Source: Parabacteroides goldsteinii DSM 19448 = WAL 12034 (GTDB lineage: Bacteria > Bacteroidota > Bacteroidia > Bacteroidales > Tannerellaceae). Taken from it: 64,000 bases of DNA. Made by a program: the position numbers and the translations under genes. Below the pieces are notes generated by a model. It did not search any database. It worked only from the letters and a program-made list of their open reading frames with translations, and had not been told where the DNA came from. This document shows, piece by piece, positions 9,288-18,609 of this stretch. The stretch is taken from the NCBI RefSeq assembly GCF_000969835.1, contig NZ_KQ033912.1, forward strand, positions 2,431,920 through 2,495,919, given 5' to 3'. Numbering within the stretch: the stretch's first letter is position 1; each line of letters begins with the position of its first letter.

Positions 9288-12200
9288 ATGGATTTTATCA
9301 TAAAAAACACGCATTGCAATATGAGAAAACTGTCGTGGCGGTTTAAAAGCCGTAAAATAATGAGTTGTGTCCTTCTTCTTCTTTTGTTGGGGACACTACA
9401 GGCAATGGCACAACAAAAGATTACGGGAGTTGTGAAAGATGTATCGGGCGAAACGATCGCCGGAGCAAATGTGATGGTCAAAGGTACTACTACGGGAACA
9501 ATGACTGATCTGGACGGACAATTCACATTGGATGCTTCGCCGAATGCCGTTTTGCAGGTATCGTTTATCGGCTATGTATCTGAAGATGTCAAGTTGGAAG
9601 GGAAAACCTCTGTTATCGTTATTCTGTCGGAAGATACACAGGCTCTTGACGAGGTGGTCGTAGTCGGTTATGGTTCGGTGAAGCGGCAGAACCTGACCAG
9701 CTCCGTATCCAAGATCACGGACGAAGCTGTGAAAGACAGGGCAATCACAACGCTGGGAGAAGCTTTTCAGGGACAGTTGGCGGGTGTCCGTTCTTCTGCT
9801 TCCGGCGGTGGTGTTCCGGGGGAAGAACTGGTGATCCGTATCCGTGGTATGAATACGATCAACGGGGATAGCAGTCCATTATATGTTATCGACGGCGTTC
9901 CCCGTGACAACATGAGTGATCTTAACCCGACGGATATCGCTTCTATTCAGATATTGAAAGATGCTTCCGCTACTTCTATCTATGGTTCAAGGGGAGCGAA
10001 CGGGGTGGTCCTGATCGAAACAAAGCAGGGACAAGGTAAACCGACGATCACATTCGATGCCTATTATGGCGTTTCTACTCCGGAGAAGAAACTGGATGTG
10101 ATGTCCGGTGAAGAATGGGTAGCGTGGAATATGTTCCGCAGAAACCTGAATCACCTGCGTGCAGGCGGCTCCATGAGCGACCCGATGTCGGCAAGAAGTG
10201 CAGGGAATCAGATCCCTTCCTCCTGGGCGTCTACTACGGAATTTACCGACTGGCAGGATGCGGTCATGCATACGGCTCCGATCCAGAGCTACCAGGCTTC
10301 TGCTTCTGCCAAAGGCGATATCGGGAGTATCTATTTCTCTGCCGGTTATATGAACCAGGAAGGTATTGTAAAGTATTCTTACTATGAAAGACTGAATGCC
10401 CGCCTGAATGCGATGATGAATATCACGAAGAAATTACGGACTGGGGTGAATGTTTCCATTTCGCATTCTGACCGTGACGGTGCAGATTCAAATGGAGGTA
10501 GCAACGGTAAAGGAAAGGAATCGTCTTTGCACCATGCTCTTATGCTTACTCCGTTAATGAAACTGACGGAAGGTACCCGCGACTGGGGATTCCCCGAGAA
10601 TATAGGGACAACTTATCCGAATCCGGTAGAACAGTTGAAGTACACGACCGATAATACTAAATTCATGCGTGTGGCCGCATCTGTTTGGGGAGAATATGAT
10701 ATTCTTGACGGGTTGACCTTCAAAACCCAGTACAGTTATAATTATGACGGCAAAACGTATGAGTTCTTCCAGCCGGGTAACGTGACTTATTCCAATGGGA
10801 ATGTGACCAGGGGGAACAGTAACTCTTCAAATACCCGTAACTGGGTTTTCCAGAATACATTGTCTTACGATAAATCGTTCAAGGATCATAACCTGAGTGT
10901 TTTGCTGGGACAAAGTGCGGAAGAGAAAAATTATTATATAATATCTGCTGCTGCCAGCGGATGGCCGTATGAGTCGATCGAAACATTAAATGTGGCGACG
11001 ACGCCTACTACAGCGACAACGCAGCGTACTGCTTATACTACCGCTTCCTTCTTCGGGCGTGCTAGCTATGATTATAAGGAAAAGTATCTGTTGACAGTCA
11101 GTGCCCGTTATGACGGTTCCTCCCGTTTCGGCTCAAACAAGAAATGGGGGGTGTTCCCTTCTTTCTCTGCCGGCTGGAAAATCAATGAAGAGTCTTTTAT
11201 GGAGAGCCTCGACTGGATTTCCTTATTGAAACTGAGAGCTGCCTGGGGTATGTCGGGTAACGACCGTATCGGCGATTATACCTATATGGCACTCTTGGGA
11301 AGCTACAATACTTCCTGGGGAGATAAGGTCTCTTCGGGTGTTGCCCCGAGCAGGATCGCTAATGAAGACCTGCAATGGGAATCGACGAAGACACTGGACT
11401 TCGGCCTTGATTTCTCCGCCCTGAAAAACCGTATACAGTTTAATTTCGACTATTATATCAATACCACGGACAACCTGTTGTTCAGTGTTCCCATCCCTTA
11501 TACGACTGGTTTCTCCTCTTATACGGCGAATGTCGGTTCTATCAGGAACAAAGGTTGGGAGTTGGATATTACTTCTCATAATATTGTTGGGAAATTTGAC
11601 TGGTCGACTTCTCTCAACTTCTCCCGCAACCGCAACGAAGTATTGGATATGGGTGAGATTGACCAGTTCACTTCTACTTCCTGGGATGCCCAGTTCATTA
11701 CGAAAGTAGGAGGACCTGTATCCCAGTTCTATTGCTACAGGACAGATGGTATCCTGTTGCCTTCCGATTTCGATGCCAATGGCAAAGCGTTGGTTCCGAT
11801 CCTTGCCGGTCAGGAAGTGGGTAACGTGAAGTATGTAGACCAGGATAAGGACGGTCAGATCACTTCTGCCGACTATGTTCCTTATGGCAATAACCTGCCG
11901 GACGTGGTATTCGGTTTGACGAACCGTTTCTCCTGGAATAATTTCGACCTGAGCATCTTGTTACAGGGACAGATCGGCGGTGATGTCCTCTTCCTGGGAT
12001 CCCGCCAGTATGACAATGGCGGTGCCAATGTGAACGGTTTGAGAAGATGGCTTCGTTCTTATAAGCCGGACTATCTGGCATTATACGGCAGCAATGAAAA
12101 TCCGATGCCTGTCGATTACCTGTCGCAACATGGTATCGATCTGTCATGGGATGGGGAAACTCCTAATCCGGTGGGTAAGAATGACAATAATGACGACCGC

Positions 12201-12458
12201 CGTATTTATGATGCCACTTATCTGAGGATAAAGAATATAACATTCGGTTATACAATTCCTAAGCAGGTGTTGAAAAATACTATCCTGAGTAATCTGAGAT
12301 GTTATGTTTCCCTGGATAATTTGAAAACGTTCGACAGTTATCCGGGGTATACGCCGGAAACGAACAGTTTCGGGAATGCTACTACGATGATGGGACTGGA
12401 TTACAGTACTTATCCGTTGAGCAAAAGGGTTATTTTTGGTGTGAGTGTCGTATTTTAA
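9288..12458 (+). CDS. SusC-like TonB-dependent outer-membrane glycan transporter
   Basis: This is a 1056-residue outer-membrane barrel that imports oligosaccharides using TonB energy. After the signal peptide come a carboxypeptidase-regulatory-like domain (ITGVVKDVSGETIAGANVMV), the TonB-box region (LDEVVVVGYG), the plug with IRIRGMNTINGDSSPLYVIDG and LKDASATSIYGSRGANGV, and a long beta-barrel ending in VIFGVSVVF with terminal Phe. ATG at 9288 gives a 32-residue pre-region; an internal ATG at 9321 (MRKLSW) is an equally plausible start because neither has a strong ribosome site. The SusD partner starts 16 bases downstream. The 186-bp gap upstream shows no clear terminator or promoter. Confidence 0.95.
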   Translation: MDFIIKNTHCNMRKLSWRFKSRKIMSCVLLLLLLGTLQAMAQQKITGVVKDVSGETIAGANVMVKGTTTGTMTDLDGQFTLDASPNAVLQVSFIGYVSEDVKLEGKTSVIVILSEDTQALDEVVVVGYGSVKRQNLTSSVSKITDEAVKDRAITTLGEAFQGQLAGVRSSASGGGVPGEELVIRIRGMNTINGDSSPLYVIDGVPRDNMSDLNPTDIASIQILKDASATSIYGSRGANGVVLIETKQGQGKPTITFDAYYGVSTPEKKLDVMSGEEWVAWNMFRRNLNHLRAGGSMSDPMSARSAGNQIPSSWASTTEFTDWQDAVMHTAPIQSYQASASAKGDIGSIYFSAGYMNQEGIVKYSYYERLNARLNAMMNITKKLRTGVNVSISHSDRDGADSNGGSNGKGKESSLHHALMLTPLMKLTEGTRDWGFPENIGTTYPNPVEQLKYTTDNTKFMRVAASVWGEYDILDGLTFKTQYSYNYDGKTYEFFQPGNVTYSNGNVTRGNSNSSNTRNWVFQNTLSYDKSFKDHNLSVLLGQSAEEKNYYIISAAASGWPYESIETLNVATTPTTATTQRTAYTTASFFGRASYDYKEKYLLTVSARYDGSSRFGSNKKWGVFPSFSAGWKINEESFMESLDWISLLKLRAAWGMSGNDRIGDYTYMALLGSYNTSWGDKVSSGVAPSRIANEDLQWESTKTLDFGLDFSALKNRIQFNFDYYINTTDNLLFSVPIPYTTGFSSYTANVGSIRNKGWELDITSHNIVGKFDWSTSLNFSRNRNEVLDMGEIDQFTSTSWDAQFITKVGGPVSQFYCYRTDGILLPSDFDANGKALVPILAGQEVGNVKYVDQDKDGQITSADYVPYGNNLPDVVFGLTNRFSWNNFDLSILLQGQIGGDVLFLGSRQYDNGGANVNGLRRWLRSYKPDYLALYGSNENPMPVDYLSQHGIDLSWDGETPNPVGKNDNNDDRRIYDATYLRIKNITFGYTIPKQVLKNTILSNLRCYVSLDNLKTFDSYPGYTPETNSFGNATTMMGLDYSTYPLSKRVIFGVSVVF

Positions 12459-12473
12459 TTAAAAATAAAGGAT

Positions 12474-13970
12474 ATGAAACAGTATAAGAAAAGTCTATAT
12501 AAGTATTTTATTCTGCTGGCGATGGGTGGTTGTACACTATTGACGGGATGTAATGATTTTCTGACCACGATCCCGGAATCATCCTATAGTGCGGCAGGTT
12601 CCTACCAGTCACAGTCGGATTTCGACTATGCAATAGCAGCGGTTTATGCAGCTCAGCAGGAGCTTTACAAAACGAATGACTGCTGGTATCGTTTAATGAT
12701 CGCCCGGAGTGACGATACCCGGAATGGGGCCGGCTATACTTTTGGAGTAGACCAGTTTACCGATTCGGACGATATCAGCTACTTGTCTTCCGCCTGGCAG
12801 AAGTTGTGGACGATCATTTCCCGTAGCAATATGATCCTGGATAAGATAGATGCCGTCGATTTTCCGGATGCTAACCTGAAAAATGCTATCAAAGGGGAAG
12901 CCTATACGTTACGTGCCTGGTCCTATTATACGTTGGGATGGATGTTCGGTGGTATGCCCTTGATCGATAAGGAGATGTCGGTGTCAGAAATTAAGACGAT
13001 CGCCCGCTCTACACAGGAGCAGACATTTGAGTTTGCAGCAGACGATTATAAGAATGCGATTGGCTTGTTACCGGATTCATGGAGCGGCTCTAACCTGGGC
13101 CGGATCACGAAGTATGCGGCAGAAGGTGGCTTAGCACGTTTGTATATGTTCCAGTCCAGGTTCTCGGATGCTAAACCTTATCTTGCCGATATTATCAATT
13201 CCGGTTTGTATGCAATGGAAGAAGAGTATGTGAACTGCTTTACCGATTCGCACGATAATGGAAAAGAACGGGTTTGGGAAGTACAGTTCACCGGAAACCT
13301 GACTGGGGAAGGACAGACTTTTACCACCGGCCTGTTACCGGAAGGATATAAAGAAGGGGTATTGATGCCTTTTGCCGGTTATTCAACGGCCATGTATGTC
13401 TCGAAAGATATGGTGGCAGCCTATGAGGAGGGCGATCTGCGTAAAGATGTCTCTATCGTGACGAATTTGGTGATCAACGGAGTGGTTGAATCGAAATATC
13501 ACTATATCCTGAAATATATCCATTATGATGCGTATACGCCGCAGACACAATCGGACTGGGCGAACAATCTGCCGGTTATCCGCTATACGGATGTGAAAAT
13601 GATGTATGCCGAATGTTTGAATGAAGAAGGATATGCTGCCAACGGAGAGGCATTCAGGATTTTGAATGAAGTACGCGGCAGGGCAGGACTTCCCGCTTTG
13701 ACGTCGGCTACGGTACCTGACCAGGATGCTTTTCGGAAAGCAATCATGCAGGAACGCCGCGTAGAGTTTGCATTCGAAGGTCTACGTTGGAATGATCTGG
13801 TTCGCTGGGGAATTGCACAGGAGGTCATAAACAAACATTTCCTCGATGAAGACGAAGGTGGCGGACGTTATTCTATGGATGGTGAATACCGGGAGATCTT
13901 CGCAATACCTTTTGATGAGCTGTCACGGTATAACAATAAAAATATCATGTGGCAGAATCCGGGTTATTGA
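12474..13970 (+). CDS. SusD-like surface glycan-binding lipoprotein
   Basis: This 498-residue lipoprotein (lipobox LLTGC near residue 26) captures glycan at the cell surface and forms the lid of the SusC barrel encoded just upstream. SusD/RagB traits are an N-terminal FLTTIPESS start of the mature part, TPR-like helices with GEAYTLRAWSYYTLG, and the C-terminal signature ERRVEFAFEGLRWNDLVRWG ending in WQNPGY. It closes the first transcription unit: a strong hairpin with T tract lies 16 bases after the stop. Confidence 0.95.
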   Translation: MKQYKKSLYKYFILLAMGGCTLLTGCNDFLTTIPESSYSAAGSYQSQSDFDYAIAAVYAAQQELYKTNDCWYRLMIARSDDTRNGAGYTFGVDQFTDSDDISYLSSAWQKLWTIISRSNMILDKIDAVDFPDANLKNAIKGEAYTLRAWSYYTLGWMFGGMPLIDKEMSVSEIKTIARSTQEQTFEFAADDYKNAIGLLPDSWSGSNLGRITKYAAEGGLARLYMFQSRFSDAKPYLADIINSGLYAMEEEYVNCFTDSHDNGKERVWEVQFTGNLTGEGQTFTTGLLPEGYKEGVLMPFAGYSTAMYVSKDMVAAYEEGDLRKDVSIVTNLVINGVVESKYHYILKYIHYDAYTPQTQSDWANNLPVIRYTDVKMMYAECLNEEGYAANGEAFRILNEVRGRAGLPALTSATVPDQDAFRKAIMQERRVEFAFEGLRWNDLVRWGIAQEVINKHFLDEDEGGGRYSMDGEYREIFAIPFDELSRYNNKNIMWQNPGY

Positions 13971-13985
13971 TTCTCTGACTGAATA

Positions 13986-14029
13986 AAAGGAACCGTTCTC
14001 CATATAGAGAGCGGTTGCCTTTCTTTTTT
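13986..14029 (+). terminator. Rho-independent terminator after SusD
   Basis: A 15-bp stem (13986-14000 with 14007-14022, one bulged G) closes a 6-base loop and runs into CTTTTTT. It separates GH3-SGNH-SusCD from the enzyme genes that follow. Confidence 0.85.
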
Positions 14030-14052
14030 ACTAATACTTAAATTGGCGACTT

Positions 14053-15834
14053 ATGAACCGAATATATGTTTCCTTATGTTTCCTGTTGGCAGGACTGATT
14101 GGCTGGTCTTGCAGTAACGGCGGTCAATATAATGACGGTTATATCAAATATGAACCGGTAACCGTCTCTGATTTCGACAGACAGATATTATTGAAGAATA
14201 TTGCTGAGATGGATAAAAGGTATGATCTGGAAGGCAGGATGATTACGAAGGTAATCAAAGACTGGAACTACCATACTGATGCTATGAACGGAACTTTTCA
14301 TGAGGTACGCGCTTCCTTTTATTATGCTGTCTCTTTGCTGGACTGCGGAATGAAGGAGTACGAACAGCGTGCTTTCGATGTAATAGACAAAACGATCTCT
14401 TTGCAGGATACCGATCCGAATTCTCCGTCCTGTGGTGTATGGCCTTACTATGAAGAAGAGCCGTTGGCAACAAAGAAATCGCCGATCGATTATAACTGGG
14501 CTGATTTCAACGCTGTCTCTTTGCTGGATATTTATATGGGGCATAAAGACAAGTTACCTGCCGCCCTGTTGAAAAAGGTAGAGAATGCCTTGGTACTGGC
14601 TGCTAAATCCGTACAGAAAAGAAACTGTGGTCCCGGCTATACGAATATAGCGATCATGGGAACCTATGTGACCTATGTCACTTCTCATCTTTTTGATATG
14701 CCTGAAATGCAGGAGTATGCCAATGAACGGTTGAAGAAGTTCTATGAGTATACGCAGGAGAAAGGTGGCTTTTCCGAATATAACAGTCCGACTTATTCGA
14801 TCGTGGCTATCGACGAACTGAACCGTATGCAACGCCATATCGTCGAGCCGGAAGCTAAACGGATGATTGATGAATTATATGTGAAATGCTGGGAAATGAT
14901 AGCACGCCATTACCATAAAAAGTCGGCTCAGTGGGCAGGCCCGCATAGCCGTTCATACCGGACACTGGTGTCGACATCCTATTATGGCATATTGAAAGAG
15001 GCTTCCGAAGGTAAAGTAAACCTGGGATATGACCCGGAAAGAGTAGATGTGAAGACTAAACATCATATACCGGAAAACTTACTGTCTTATTTTCTGACTC
15101 CTGACTATCCGCGTACGGAGACAGATATCTTTGAAAAGGAAGAACCGCAGATTGTCGGGACGGCTTATCTGACGGATAACTATGTCCTATCTTCTGTTTC
15201 GAGATCGAGCATGTGGAACCAACGCCGTCCGTTGACTGCTTACTGGGGCGAATTGAATATGGCTCACTATTTACAGGTCCGCCTGCTTCATGATATGTAT
15301 GATTTCAGTACGGCTTCTGTCTTTACCCGGCAGAAGGAGAATAAGGTGTTGGCTGTCATTAACTTTGGAACAAATGGCGGTGATAAACATATCAGTATCG
15401 ACAGGATACGGGACGGGAAGTTCAAAGCGAAAGACCTTCGTCTGCGTTTTGAGTTCGGTAGTTGTAAAGATTTGGATGTCAGTCTGCCGGTCAGGGAGAA
15501 TGTGGCTTTTACAGCAGAAGCATCCGGGTGTAAGACTGCTATTCGCTTGCTGGAAGCTCGTTTTGATCATCTGAAAGGATACTGGGAAAAAGGGGGTGAC
15601 GGAGAGAACAGTTGGGTGGATTATGTGATCTATTCCGGTAATGAGAAAGATTTTGATCTGACTCAGGTAGCACAGGCTATTTATGCATTTGCATTGTCAT
15701 TTGGAAATCAGTCGGATGAACTGTCGGTCGACGGAGCCGATGCTGTTATTTCAGATAATGTGTTGAACGCTTCCTGGGGGGATTTGTCTGTTCAGGCTCC
15801 GGTGAAACCCGGTAAGAATCCGGCTAATTTGTAA
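14053..15834 (+). CDS. Lipoprotein with alpha-toroid-like domain, candidate uronate-active enzyme, family unassigned
   Basis: This 593-residue lipoprotein (lipobox GWSC, Cys about 20) belongs to no family that could be named with certainty. Residues about 40-340 are helical with repeats of aromatic helices and the motifs YNWADFNAVSLLDIY, GPGYTNIAIMGTYV and GGFSEYNSPTYSIVAID, a layout like the (alpha/alpha) toroids of polysaccharide lyases and some glycosidases. Residues about 380-590 look beta-rich. The stop is 3 bases before the GH105 gene, so the two are translationally linked. Because GH105 acts on uronate-containing fragments, this protein may be a lyase or glucuronidase (PL27- or GH154-type activities are candidates from arabinogalactan loci). 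That assignment is inference from context only. Confidence 0.6.
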   Translation: MNRIYVSLCFLLAGLIGWSCSNGGQYNDGYIKYEPVTVSDFDRQILLKNIAEMDKRYDLEGRMITKVIKDWNYHTDAMNGTFHEVRASFYYAVSLLDCGMKEYEQRAFDVIDKTISLQDTDPNSPSCGVWPYYEEEPLATKKSPIDYNWADFNAVSLLDIYMGHKDKLPAALLKKVENALVLAAKSVQKRNCGPGYTNIAIMGTYVTYVTSHLFDMPEMQEYANERLKKFYEYTQEKGGFSEYNSPTYSIVAIDELNRMQRHIVEPEAKRMIDELYVKCWEMIARHYHKKSAQWAGPHSRSYRTLVSTSYYGILKEASEGKVNLGYDPERVDVKTKHHIPENLLSYFLTPDYPRTETDIFEKEEPQIVGTAYLTDNYVLSSVSRSSMWNQRRPLTAYWGELNMAHYLQVRLLHDMYDFSTASVFTRQKENKVLAVINFGTNGGDKHISIDRIRDGKFKAKDLRLRFEFGSCKDLDVSLPVRENVAFTAEASGCKTAIRLLEARFDHLKGYWEKGGDGENSWVDYVIYSGNEKDFDLTQVAQAIYAFALSFGNQSDELSVDGADAVISDNVLNASWGDLSVQAPVKPGKNPANL

Positions 15835-15837
15835 AAT

Positions 15838-17025
15838 ATGATAAACAGGAAATATATGAGACAAATTCTATGTTTGCTTCTGGTTCTGCTGATAGGAGGG
15901 AAAGACGGCGCTCATTCTCTCCCATTGGAAGTAAAGCCGCTGGCGGACCAGGTAAACGGCCAGGTCAGGGAAGCACCGGATGAGAGCCTTGACCCGGCGA
16001 GTTTTCCTGAAGGTTTTACTCCGAGAGAGATCGGGGCGAAGCTTGGCAGGCATTTTATACCGGGAGAACATTTTCTGCACGGAGGAAAGTGGATACATTA
16101 TGCGGAAGTTTGTACTTGGTTGGGGGCTTTGAAATATGCGCAGATCGCCGGCGATAACGAATTGACAGGAATGCTGGAGAAACGTTTTGAGCCTTTGTTT
16201 AATGAGGAAAAAGCCTACTTGCCGATCAAGAACCATGTCGATCTGAACATGTTCGGCTGCCTGCCTCTGGAGTTTTACCAGGTAACTAAAGAGCAGAAAT
16301 ATTATGATCTGGGGATGCCTTATGCCGATACGCAGTGGGAGTTGCCGACAGATGCCACACCGGAAGAAAAGAGGAATGCAGAGAAAGGTTTCTCCTGGCA
16401 GACACGTCTTTGGATCGATGATATGTTCATGATCACGATCGTGCAGAGCCAGGCATACCGGGTAACCGGAGAGAAGAAATATATTGACCGTGCTGCCCGT
16501 GAAATGGTCTATTACCTGGATGAGTTACAACGATCGAATGGCTTGTTTTATCATGCTCCCGACGTCCCCTTCTTTTGGGCAAGAGGGAACGGTTGGATGG
16601 CTGCGGGCATGGCGGAGCTGTTAAAGGCATTGCCTGAGAATAATCGGGACCGGGATCGGATACTGGAAGGTTATCGTAAAATGATGGATAGTTTGAAAGC
16701 TTACCAGGGAAAGGACGGCATGTGGAATCAGTTGATAGATCAATCGGATTGCTGGCCTGAGACATCCGGTTCGGCGATGTTTGCTTATGCGATTATCACC
16801 GGTGTAAAACAGGGATGGCTGGATAAGAAAGAATATGCTCCGGTTGCACGCAGGGCCTGGTTGGCACTGGTTCCTTATATTAATGAAGAGGGAGATGTTC
16901 GTGAGGTTTGTGTAGGAACGAATAAGAAAAATGACAAACAGTATTATTATGATCGTCCGCGTATTGCGGGGGATTATCACGGGCAGGCCCCTTATCTTTG
17001 GTGTGCTACGGCACTTATGGAATAA
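15838..17025 (+). CDS. Secreted GH105-type unsaturated uronyl (rhamnogalacturonyl) hydrolase
   Basis: This 395-residue exported protein has the (alpha/alpha)6 signatures of GH105: FSWQTRLWIDDMFM, FFWARGNGWMAAGMAELL, CWPETSGSAMFAYAII and GDYHGQAPYLWCATALME. The family removes uronic acid (4,5-unsaturated uronyl, or glucuronyl in some members) from the non-reducing end of rhamnogalacturonan or arabinogalactan oligosaccharides. The Asp in WIDDMFM and the His in GDYHGQ are conserved. The signal peptide is about 1-27. It follows the unassigned toroid lipoprotein by 3 bases and is followed closely by a DUF4861 gene, a frequent partner of GH105. Confidence 0.92.
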   Translation: MINRKYMRQILCLLLVLLIGGKDGAHSLPLEVKPLADQVNGQVREAPDESLDPASFPEGFTPREIGAKLGRHFIPGEHFLHGGKWIHYAEVCTWLGALKYAQIAGDNELTGMLEKRFEPLFNEEKAYLPIKNHVDLNMFGCLPLEFYQVTKEQKYYDLGMPYADTQWELPTDATPEEKRNAEKGFSWQTRLWIDDMFMITIVQSQAYRVTGEKKYIDRAAREMVYYLDELQRSNGLFYHAPDVPFFWARGNGWMAAGMAELLKALPENNRDRDRILEGYRKMMDSLKAYQGKDGMWNQLIDQSDCWPETSGSAMFAYAIITGVKQGWLDKKEYAPVARRAWLALVPYINEEGDVREVCVGTNKKNDKQYYYDRPRIAGDYHGQAPYLWCATALME

Positions 17026-17090
17026 ATCGGTCTGGGTGTACCGGACAGGCTGGAAGGTACATCCGGGTTTTCTTAAAAAGAGCTATGTAT

Positions 17091-18350
17091 ATGAAATCGG
17101 GATTCAGTAAGTTCGGTCATTGGTTGTGTTTTATTGTTTTTGTTCAGTTACCGGCCGGGCTTTTTGCTGCCGGGATTGTGCGGCAGATAGAAATTGTAAA
17201 TGACTGGGAAATCCATAAACAGGATGAACCGGTTGTGGTCGGTTTGAAAGATATTGACATTGATTTTGATGTCCGGTCGGTAAGGGTGTGGGATGGTGAG
17301 CGGGAAATCGCTTCCCAACTGGATGATCTGGATGGGAACGGGCTAGCGGATGAACTGGCTTTTGTAGCAGATATACCGCCTCGCTCCCGAAAGGAGTTCA
17401 GAATCGAATTCTTCTCTATTGATAAGCCAAATGATTATACGTCCCGTGTTTATGCAGAAATGTTGATCAGTGACCCTAAAGGAAAACATATACCGGTCCG
17501 GTCGCTGACGGTCCCTGCTTCCAGTTATGTCTATGATCATCTGCATCATCATGGTCCTGCTTTCGAATCGGAGTTGGTTGCTTATCGTATTTATTTCGAT
17601 AAGAAACAGACGGTAGATATTTACGGAAAGTTCACAAAACGGTTGGAGATTGAGAAAAGCCAGTTTTATCCGACAGATGAGCAGCTTGCCCAAGGCTATG
17701 GGGATGATGTCCTGCTTGTCGGGAATAGTTGCGGACTAGGTACGTTGAAAGGTTGGGATGGAGTGCAGGCTACTCATATAGAGAATGCGGAAGCCTTTAG
17801 TGAAACGATATGTGCCTATGGTCCGATCCGGACGGTGGTAGATGTTCGTTCTCATCACTGGAAATACCAGGGTTCCGATTTGCAGATGACGATCCGTTAT
17901 ATTTTGTATGCAGGACATCGCGATTGTGAAGTGCAGGTTTATTTTAGTGAACCGTTGAAAAAGGAGGTGTTTAGTACAGGGCTTCTGAAAATGAAGGATT
18001 CCCGGTCTTATTCCGATCATAAGGGAACGTTGGCTTGTTGGGGAACAGACTGGCCTGTAGGCGATACGGTTAAATACGCTAAGGAAACGGTAGGGTTAGC
18101 CATTTCTCTTCCTGACGATTTGATCCGGCAGGAAACTGAAGATCGATACAATGACTTGTATATTATACAGGCGGAAGGGAGGTGTTCATTTAGTTATCAT
18201 ATCGTTTTCACTTCTATGAAGGAGTCTTTTGGTTATAAAGATGCGGATGCCTGGTTTGAATATGTCAGGCAATGGACTGAAGGTTTAAAGAAAAAATGCC
18301 ATGTGAAGATCTGGAAAAATAGCATCGACAATAAATATGAAGGGGATTAG
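17091..18350 (+). CDS. Secreted DUF4861-family protein
   Basis: About 420 residues. The frame is open from 16998, but the start at 17091 (MKSGFSKFGHW) is preferred: it begins a clean signal peptide (ending LFAAG) and has an AAGAG ribosome site 8 bases upstream, whereas earlier starts overlap GH105 or lie too close to that site. Family features are the SVRVWDGEREIASQLDDLDG region (an EF-hand-like Asp-rich turn), MLISDPKGKHIPVRSLTVP, HHHGPAFESELVAYRIYFD and GNSCGLGTLKGWDG. DUF4861 proteins occur next to or fused with GH105 and are thought to act on uronate-containing oligosaccharides. No reaction is claimed here. Confidence 0.8.
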   Translation: MKSGFSKFGHWLCFIVFVQLPAGLFAAGIVRQIEIVNDWEIHKQDEPVVVGLKDIDIDFDVRSVRVWDGEREIASQLDDLDGNGLADELAFVADIPPRSRKEFRIEFFSIDKPNDYTSRVYAEMLISDPKGKHIPVRSLTVPASSYVYDHLHHHGPAFESELVAYRIYFDKKQTVDIYGKFTKRLEIEKSQFYPTDEQLAQGYGDDVLLVGNSCGLGTLKGWDGVQATHIENAEAFSETICAYGPIRTVVDVRSHHWKYQGSDLQMTIRYILYAGHRDCEVQVYFSEPLKKEVFSTGLLKMKDSRSYSDHKGTLACWGTDWPVGDTVKYAKETVGLAISLPDDLIRQETEDRYNDLYIIQAEGRCSFSYHIVFTSMKESFGYKDADAWFEYVRQWTEGLKKKCHVKIWKNSIDNKYEGD

Positions 18351-18366
18351 GACTGCATACCAGTCC
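18350..18366 (+). terminator. Short hairpin at the DUF4861 stop codon
   Basis: A 6-bp stem GGACTG/CAGTCC with a 5-base loop starts on the last base of the stop codon. Only a weak T-rich stretch follows, so it is a possible terminator. The rest of the 259-bp gap 18351-18609 shows only the promoter-like box at 18494. Confidence 0.3.
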
Positions 18367-18493
18367 TGATTCCTTTCACATGTGTATATGGGTACCGTCG
18401 GAATAGTAGTGTAAAAGGAGTTGAAACAGTTATTCTGCCAATAAAAAGTAAATGATAATAAGTTTTACATAAGTTACTTAAGAAGATATTATT

Positions 18494-18501
18494 ATCTTTG
18501 A
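18494..18501 (+). promoter_or_regulatory. Promoter -7-like box before the TIM-barrel hydrolase-like gene
   Basis: TATCTTTG is an exact TAnnTTTG match with a leader of about 100 bases to the ATG at 18610. No TTTG is found at the usual -33 distance. Confidence 0.45.
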
Positions 18502-18609
18502 TGAATAGAATTATCGAAGGAAAAGTTTATCCGGTAAGTGGAGGATAAACGCTGTTGTAAGAAACTTATGATACTGGTCAGTCGGATTTGAATTTTAAAT
18601 ACTAAGTAT

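Noticed and set aside
16998..17090. Earlier in-frame start for the DUF4861 protein
   Set aside because: It overlaps the GH105 coding end and would place about 31 non-signal residues before a clean signal peptide at 17091.
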